NCBI RefSeq assembly: GCF_031432425.1
Contig: NZ_JAVKPH010000016.1
Location: forward strand, 1 to 64,000
Source: Ruixingdingia sedimenti
GTDB lineage: Bacteria > Pseudomonadota > Alphaproteobacteria > Rhodobacterales > Rhodobacteraceae
Length of the DNA stretch: 64,000 bases
Direction of reading: 5' to 3'
Part shown: positions 59,269 through 64,000 of the stretch, in pieces
How the letters are laid out: each line of letters begins with the position of its first letter
Position numbering within the stretch: the stretch's first letter is position 1
Program-made: the position numbers and the translations under genes
Notes under the pieces: model-generated
Seen by the model: only the letters and a program-made list of their open reading frames with translations
Databases searched by the model: none
Told to the model about the DNA's origin: nothing

Positions 59269-60159
59269 GTGGCGGACGCATCCCCCCTGCTGTCGGCCTT
59301 TCCGATCACCCCGATGGACGGGCGGGGCGCGGTGGATGTCGCCGCGGTGGAACGGCTGGCGGCCCGGCTGGCCACGGCGGGGGTGGGGCAGATCGGGCTG
59401 CTGGGCAGTACCGGCAGCCAGCCCTATCTGCCGCGCGGCCTGCGGCGCGAGATCGTGGCGGCCACGGTCGCCGCCGCGCGGGGCGTGCCGGTCGCGGTGG
59501 GCGTGGGCGCGCCCGCGCTGGCCGAGGTGCTGGACAATATCCGCGATGCCGCCGGGGCCGGGGCCGCCGCCGCGCTGCTGGCGCCGCAGACCTATCAGCC
59601 CCTGCGCGAGGATGAGGTGTTCACCCTTTACCGGATCGCGGCGGCCGAGGGGGGCTTGCCGGTCATCCTCTACAACAACCCCGGCACGACGAAGGTGACG
59701 TTTTCCCCCGCGCTGATCGCCCGCATCGCGGCGCTGCCCGGGGTGGTGGCGGTGAAGATGCCGCCCCGGCCCGACCCGGCGGCGGAAATCGCGGCGCTTG
59801 GCGCGGTGCTGCCGCCGGGGGTGGTGCTGGGCTACAGCGGCGATGCGATGATCGCGGGCGCGTTGCGGGCCGGCGCGGGGGCGTGGTTTTCGGTGCTGGC
59901 GGGGCTGTTCCCCGACCCCTGCCTTGCGATGAGCCGGGCGGCGGGCGCGGGGGACCGGGCGGGGCTCGCCGCGCTGGATGCGCGGCTGGCGCCGGTCTGG
60001 CGGGTGTTTTCGGATCTGACCAGCTATCGTGCGATTCACGCGGCCGCAGGGATCGCGGGGTTCGGGCACTGCGCCCCGCCCCTGCCGGTGCTGCCGCTGG
60101 AAGGCGCGGAACGCAAGGCGGTGGAAATGGCGCTGAAGGAGGCGGAGCTTCTGGCATGA
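59269..60159 (+). CDS. DapA (dihydrodipicolinate synthase/N-acetylneuraminate lyase)-family protein
   Basis: The 296-residue TIM-barrel class I aldolase has the catalytic tyrosine in PVILYNNPGTT and the Schiff-base lysine in VVAVKMPPR, and a GLLGSTGSQPYL loop instead of the GTTGE of true DapA, so lysine synthesis is unlikely. The GTG start abuts the hydA stop and the stop overlaps the ABC ATPase start. A role in handling a pyrimidine-derived acid is inferred from position only. Confidence 0.75.
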   Translation: MADASPLLSAFPITPMDGRGAVDVAAVERLAARLATAGVGQIGLLGSTGSQPYLPRGLRREIVAATVAAARGVPVAVGVGAPALAEVLDNIRDAAGAGAAAALLAPQTYQPLREDEVFTLYRIAAAEGGLPVILYNNPGTTKVTFSPALIARIAALPGVVAVKMPPRPDPAAEIAALGAVLPPGVVLGYSGDAMIAGALRAGAGAWFSVLAGLFPDPCLAMSRAAGAGDRAGLAALDARLAPVWRVFSDLTSYRAIHAAAGIAGFGHCAPPLPVLPLEGAERKAVEMALKEAELLA

Positions 60160-60965
60160 GAGACATGCAGTCCCAGCAAGCGCAGGCAAGCGAGGCGGTG
60201 ATCGAGGCGAAGGGGCTGGACCTGACCTTTGCGACCGCCGATGGCCCGGTGCAGGCATTGCGCGATGTGACGCTGACCATCCGGCGCGGCGATTTCGTCA
60301 GCTTCATCGGGCCTTCGGGCTGCGGCAAGACCACCTTCCTGCGCTGTATCGCGGGGCTGGAACAGCCCACGGGCGGGACGCTCACGGTGAACGGCATGAC
60401 GCCCGACGCCGCGCGGCGGTCGCGCGCCTATGGCTATGTGTTCCAGGCGGCGGGGCTTTACCCCTGGCGGACGATCGCGGGCAACATCCGCCTGCCGCTG
60501 GAGATCATGGGCTTTCCGCGCGCCGAACAGCAGGCGCGGGTGGACCGGGTGCTGAAGCTGGTGGAGCTGGAGGGTTTCGGGCGCAAGTACCCGTGGCAGC
60601 TGTCGGGCGGCATGCAGCAGCGGGCGAGCATCGCGCGGGCGCTGGCCTTCGACGCGGATCTGTTGCTGATGGACGAACCCTTCGGCGCGCTGGATGAAAT
60701 CGTGCGCGACCGGCTGAACGAGGAACTGCTGAAGCTTTGGGCCGCGACGGGCAAGACCATCGGCTTCGTCACCCATTCGATCCCCGAGGCGGTGTATCTG
60801 TCGACGAAGATCGTGGTCATGTCGCCGCGCCCCGGGCGGATCACGGATGTGATCGACAGCCCGTTGCCGCGCGAGCGGCCACTCGATATCCGCGACAGCC
60901 GGGAGTTCATCGAGATCGCGCAGCGGGTGCGCGAGGGGTTGAGGGCGGGCCATGTCGAGGATTGA
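60156..60965 (+). CDS. ABC transporter ATP-binding protein (taurine/nitrate/pyrimidine-precursor type)
   Basis: The 269-residue ATPase has Walker A IGPSGCGKTT, signature LSGGMQQRASIARAL, Walker B LLLMDEPFGALDE and switch histidine VTHSIPEAV. The sequence YLSTKIVVMSPRPGRI is typical of the SsuB/TauB/ThiZ group. It overlaps the DapA-family gene by four bases, tying uptake to the catabolic genes. Confidence 0.92.
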   Translation: MRDMQSQQAQASEAVIEAKGLDLTFATADGPVQALRDVTLTIRRGDFVSFIGPSGCGKTTFLRCIAGLEQPTGGTLTVNGMTPDAARRSRAYGYVFQAAGLYPWRTIAGNIRLPLEIMGFPRAEQQARVDRVLKLVELEGFGRKYPWQLSGGMQQRASIARALAFDADLLLMDEPFGALDEIVRDRLNEELLKLWAATGKTIGFVTHSIPEAVYLSTKIVVMSPRPGRITDVIDSPLPRERPLDIRDSREFIEIAQRVREGLRAGHVED

Positions 60966-60982
60966 GCCATGGGGAGAGGGCG

Positions 60983-61069
60983 GCGGGGGGCCAGCCCCCC
61001 GCACCCCCCGCTCAGGAGGGCTGTCTGCCCTCCTGAGAACCTCCCGAGAGTATTTTCGGCAAGATGAAG
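60983..61069. repeat. GATATTT-type repeat with GC hairpins, copy A7
   Basis: Two hairpins, GCGGGGGG/CCCCCCGC (60983-61002) and the 11-bp CTCAGGAGGGC-TGTCT-GCCCTCCTGAG (61011-61037), precede CCTCCCGAGAGTATTTTCGG and CAAGATGAAG. It has the same TGTCT loop as A6. It lies in the 162-base gap between the ATPase and first permease genes, otherwise empty. Confidence 0.7.
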
Positions 61070-61127
61070 CGGCGGAGGGGTTCCTCTTGCCGGAGGTGTG
61101 GACGAACGGGCCGGGGGAGGGGCGGGC

Positions 61128-62018
61128 ATGAGGGCTGCGGTTCCCGTCCTGACCGTGGTCGCGGCGATCCTTGCGCTGTGGTATGTCGCGGCCGTCGGGC
61201 TCAATGCGCAATGGACCCGCGACCAGGCGGCGCGCGCCGGGGTCGAGGTCGGGTGGTCCGGCATCGCCCGCGACGCGATGGTGCAGGAACGCCCGCGCCT
61301 GCCCGCGCCCCATCAGGTGGCGGCCGAATTCTGGAGGCTGACCTGGGGCGAGGAGGTCGAGGGGCGGCGCGGTATCGTCAACACCGGCAGCCTGTCGAAC
61401 CGCAGCCTGATCTATCACGGCTGGGTCACGCTGTCGGCCACCGCGCTCGGTTTCCTGTTCGGGGCGGGGTTCGGGATCCTGCTGGCCATCGGCATCGTCT
61501 GGAACCGCGCCACCGACATGAGCGTGATGCCCTGGGCCATCGCGAGCCAGACGGTACCCATCGTCGCCATCGCGCCGATGATCATCGTGGTGCTGAACTC
61601 GGTCGGCATCTCGGGGCTGGTGCCCAAGGCGATCATCGCCGCCTATCTGAGCTTCTTCCCCGTCGTCGTCGGCATGGTGAAGGGGCTGCGCAGCCCCGAT
61701 GCGATGCAGATCGACCTTTTGCGCACCTGGAACGCCAGCGGGTTGCAGGGGTTGTGGAAGCTGCGGCTGCCGGCCTCGATGCCCTATCTTTTCGCCTCGC
61801 TCAAGGTCGGGATCGCGGCGAGCCTCGTGGGCACGATCGTGGCGGAACTGCCGCTGGGCGGCGCGGGGCTGGGCACGCGGCTGCTGGCGGGCAGCTATTA
61901 CGGGCAGACGATCCAGATCTGGGCCACGCTAATCGCGGCGGCCATTCTGGCCTCTGTCATGGTGGGGACGGTCGGCGTGGTGCAGCGCGCGACCCTGCGG
62001 CGGACGGGGTTCCGGTGA
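61128..62018 (+). CDS. ABC transporter permease, first subunit
   Basis: The 296-residue protein has about six membrane segments and the BPD_transp_1 EAA loop AAYLSFFPVVVGMVKGLRSPD followed by RLPASMPYLFASLKVG. The ATG at 61128 follows GGGGGAGGGG; a GTG 30 bases upstream is possible. It overlaps the second permease gene at TGATG. Together they form a heterodimeric channel. Confidence 0.9.
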   Translation: MRAAVPVLTVVAAILALWYVAAVGLNAQWTRDQAARAGVEVGWSGIARDAMVQERPRLPAPHQVAAEFWRLTWGEEVEGRRGIVNTGSLSNRSLIYHGWVTLSATALGFLFGAGFGILLAIGIVWNRATDMSVMPWAIASQTVPIVAIAPMIIVVLNSVGISGLVPKAIIAAYLSFFPVVVGMVKGLRSPDAMQIDLLRTWNASGLQGLWKLRLPASMPYLFASLKVGIAASLVGTIVAELPLGGAGLGTRLLAGSYYGQTIQIWATLIAAAILASVMVGTVGVVQRATLRRTGFR

Positions 62019-62956
62019 TGGCGATACCGGCATGGGCGCGGTCGGTGGTCTGGGGCGCGGGGGCGGCGGCGGTGCTGCTGGCCGTGCTGGCGCTGGCCCG
62101 GCCGGGGATGCTGGACGGGCGGGCGGCGGCGCTGCTGGCGGTCTGGGTGCTGGCCTGGGCGGTGAACGCGCGGCTGGCGGCGGCGGCGCGGGGGCGGATC
62201 GCGCGGGCGCTGGTGGCGGTGCTGTTCGGGGCGACCCTGCTGGCCTTGTGGGAAATGGCGGTGCGGCTTTACGCCGTGCCGCCGGTGATCCTGCCCGCGC
62301 CCACGGATGTCGCCCGGGCCTTTGCCGCATCCACCCCGATCCTCTGGGCCGATTTCGTGCAGACCTTCCTCAAGGGCGCGCTGTCGGGCTATGCCATCGG
62401 CTGCGCCGCCGCCTTCGCCACCGCGGTCGCCGTCGACCGTTCGCCCTTCCTGCAACGCGGCCTGCTGCCGGTGGGCAATTTCGTCGCCGCCCTGCCCATC
62501 GTCGGCATCGCGCCGATCCTGGTGATGTGGTTCGGCTTCGACTGGCAGTCGAAGGCGGCCGTGGTGGTGGTGATGGTGTTCTTCCCCATGCTGGTCAACT
62601 GCGTCGAGGGGCTGAAGGCCACCGACGCGATGCAGCGCGACCTGATGGCGACCTATTCGGCCAGCTACTGGCAAAGCCTGCTGAAACTGCGCATCCCCGC
62701 GGCCATGCCCTTCATCTTCAACGGGCTCAAGATCGCGACCACGCTGGCCCTGATCGGCGCCATCGTGGCCGAGTTCTTCGGCAGCCCGGTGGTGGGGATG
62801 GGGTTCCGCATCTCGACCGAGGTCGGCAAGCTGCGGCTCGACATGGTCTGGGCAGAGATCGCGGTGGCGGCGCTGGCGGGTTCGGCCTTCTATGGGCTGG
62901 TGGCGGTATTGGAAAAAGGGGTGACGTTCTGGCACCCTTCACAGCGAGGCCGGTAG
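62018..62956 (+). CDS. ABC transporter permease, second subunit
   Basis: The 312-residue protein has extra N-terminal hydrophobic segments before the transport domain and the EAA loop MVFFPMLVNCVEGLKATDAMQ with LRIPAAMPFIFNGLKI. It starts within the stop of the first permease gene and is followed 25 bases later by the binding-protein gene. Confidence 0.91.
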   Translation: MAIPAWARSVVWGAGAAAVLLAVLALARPGMLDGRAAALLAVWVLAWAVNARLAAAARGRIARALVAVLFGATLLALWEMAVRLYAVPPVILPAPTDVARAFAASTPILWADFVQTFLKGALSGYAIGCAAAFATAVAVDRSPFLQRGLLPVGNFVAALPIVGIAPILVMWFGFDWQSKAAVVVVMVFFPMLVNCVEGLKATDAMQRDLMATYSASYWQSLLKLRIPAAMPFIFNGLKIATTLALIGAIVAEFFGSPVVGMGFRISTEVGKLRLDMVWAEIAVAALAGSAFYGLVAVLEKGVTFWHPSQRGR

Positions 62957-62981
62957 CGGCCCACAACACGGAGGTACGGAG

Positions 62982-63971
62982 ATGAAAGGTACGCAACTGA
63001 GGATGTGGATGCTGTCGGCCGTCTCGGGGCTGGCACTGGCGGGGGCGGCGCAGGCCGAGGACGTGACGCTGCAACTCAAATGGGTGACGCAGGGCCAGTT
63101 CGCGGGCTATTTCGTCGCGCTCGACAAAGGGTTTTACGAGGAAGAGGGGCTGAACGTCACCATCAAGCCGGGCGGCCCGGATGTGGCGCCGGTGCAGGTG
63201 CTGATCGGCGGGGGCGCGGATGTGATGGTGGACTGGATGCCCTCGGCGCTGGCGGCGCGCGAACAGGGGGCGCCGGTGGTCAACATCGCGCAGCCCTTCA
63301 AGTCGTCGGGGATGATGCTGACCTGCCTCAAGGAATCCGGCGTGGCCTCGCCTGCCGATTTCAAGGGCAAGACGCTCGGCGTCTGGTTCGGGGGCAACGA
63401 ATATCCGTTCCTGAACTGGATGAACAAGCTGGGCCTGAAAACCGACGGCAGCGACGTGACGGTGCTGAAACAGGGCTTCAACGTCGATCCGCTGTTGCAG
63501 AAACAGGCGGCCTGCATTTCCACCATGACCTACAACGAATACTGGCAGGTGATCGACGCGGGCGTCAGCCCCGACGACCTGATCACCTTCAAGTATGAAG
63601 ACGAGGGCGTGGCGACGCTGGAGGACGGGCTCTACGTCATCGAGGACAAGCTGAAGGATCCGGCCTTCGTCGAGACGATGGCGAAATTCGTCCGCGCCAG
63701 CATGAAGGGCTGGAAATACGCCGAGGAAAACCCCGACGAAGCCGCGATGATCGTGCTGGACAATGACGAGACCGGCGCCCAGACCGAAACCCATCAGAAA
63801 CGCATGGTGGGCGAGATCGCCAAGCTGACGGCGGGGTCGGACGGCACGCTCGACCCGGCGGATTACGACCGCACGGTGGCCGCGCTGATGTCGGGCGGGT
63901 CGGATCCGGTGATCACCAGGACGCCCGAGGGCGCCTGGACCCATGCGGTGACGGATATCGCGCTGAAATAG
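62982..63971 (+). CDS. ABC transporter substrate-binding protein (NMT1/THI5-like)
   Basis: The 329-residue exported protein has a signal peptide ending AGAAQA and the NMT1/THI5 opening VTLQLKWVTQGQFAGYFVALDKGFY (shown in part), as in binding proteins for thiamine pyrimidine, riboflavin and similar heterocycles. IGGGADVMVDWMPSALAAREQG and GKTLGVWFGGNEYPFLNWM shape the ligand cleft. With the pyrimidine degradation genes upstream, uracil, thymine, dihydropyrimidine or hydantoin is the likely ligand. Confidence 0.88.
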   Translation: MKGTQLRMWMLSAVSGLALAGAAQAEDVTLQLKWVTQGQFAGYFVALDKGFYEEEGLNVTIKPGGPDVAPVQVLIGGGADVMVDWMPSALAAREQGAPVVNIAQPFKSSGMMLTCLKESGVASPADFKGKTLGVWFGGNEYPFLNWMNKLGLKTDGSDVTVLKQGFNVDPLLQKQAACISTMTYNEYWQVIDAGVSPDDLITFKYEDEGVATLEDGLYVIEDKLKDPAFVETMAKFVRASMKGWKYAEENPDEAAMIVLDNDETGAQTETHQKRMVGEIAKLTAGSDGTLDPADYDRTVAALMSGGSDPVITRTPEGAWTHAVTDIALK

Positions 63972-64000
63972 GCGGGGGCGGCGGGGCGCGGGCCGGATGG

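Overview
This 64-kb window is GC-rich DNA (I estimate close to 70% by eye) from an alphaproteobacterium, most likely a member of the Rhodobacteraceae (Paracoccus/Rhodobacter-like). The signs are an NDUFA12-type complex I gene next to mlaD and DUF2155, the accB-accC-aat block, the clpP-clpX pair, the rsmI/yraN/LpoA-like group, strongly GC-biased third positions with long antisense shadow frames, and intergenic 'GATATTT...GACAGAAA.TGAAG' repeats. Nearly everything is chromosomal core. The left 2.3 kb is the right end of an integrated element.

Region 1-2310 (mobile). The window opens inside an IS5-family transposase reading leftwards off the edge. Its right end (about position 197) cuts a GH19-type phage endolysin gene, which is followed by a holin-like gene, a HicA/HicB toxin-antitoxin pair with a near-consensus promoter, and a displaced 3' half of a CAT-anticodon tRNA (2266-2310). 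I read that half-tRNA as the right attachment site of the prophage.

Region 2330-9639. A leftward cluster (6610 to 3430) encodes an exported rhodanese, a YeeE/YedE-type thiosulfate/sulfur permease, a 132-residue exported protein made of 17 five-residue units with 15 cysteines, and a His/Cys-motif protein of unknown function. This is the best candidate here for an undescribed system: periplasmic sulfur (or metal) capture and import with a repeat-peptide carrier. It is followed by a polysaccharide polymerase-like membrane protein and galE. Two copies of a 229-bp element built of stacked perfect hairpins sit at 3174 and 8360.

Region 9709-34224. Housekeeping genes: RecD-like helicase, a 58-aa conserved-looking protein, trpS, a rhomboid-fold protein lacking its catalytic residues, murJ-glnD, LpoA-like lipoprotein divergent from rsmI-yraN-gshB-esterase, comM, a phosphatase, a ChaN-like protein, coaBC-dut-(membrane-anchored E1-like protein)-M3 peptidase, a cation diffusion facilitator, an SH3 protein, a D-2-hydroxyacid dehydrogenase, a small monooxygenase-fold protein and a secreted protein of unknown function.

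Region 34421-48942. mnmD, two tandemly duplicated EamA transporters and uvrB form one leftward unit, and mnmD is divergent from an FAD oxidoreductase. Together those two look like a split MnmC. Four identical tRNA-Gly(GCC) genes lie in perfect 107-bp tandem repeats. Then come an MFS transporter with a hydrolase, clpP, clpX, the complex I accessory gene, mlaD, a DUF2155 protein, aat, accC and accB.

Region 49179-63971. A complete reductive pyrimidine degradation locus: preT, preA (with a DedA gene between them), RutR regulator, omega-amino acid:pyruvate aminotransferase, a cupin, N-carbamoyl-beta-alanine amidohydrolase, dihydropyrimidinase, a DapA-family protein and an ABC transporter of the NMT1/THI5 type (ATPase, two permeases, binding protein). 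RutR-like operators lie before preT, the aminotransferase and the amidohydrolase. The logic is uracil to dihydrouracil to N-carbamoyl-beta-alanine to beta-alanine to malonate semialdehyde, with dedicated uptake. A family of intergenic hairpin/'GATATTT' repeats recurs seven times across the window.
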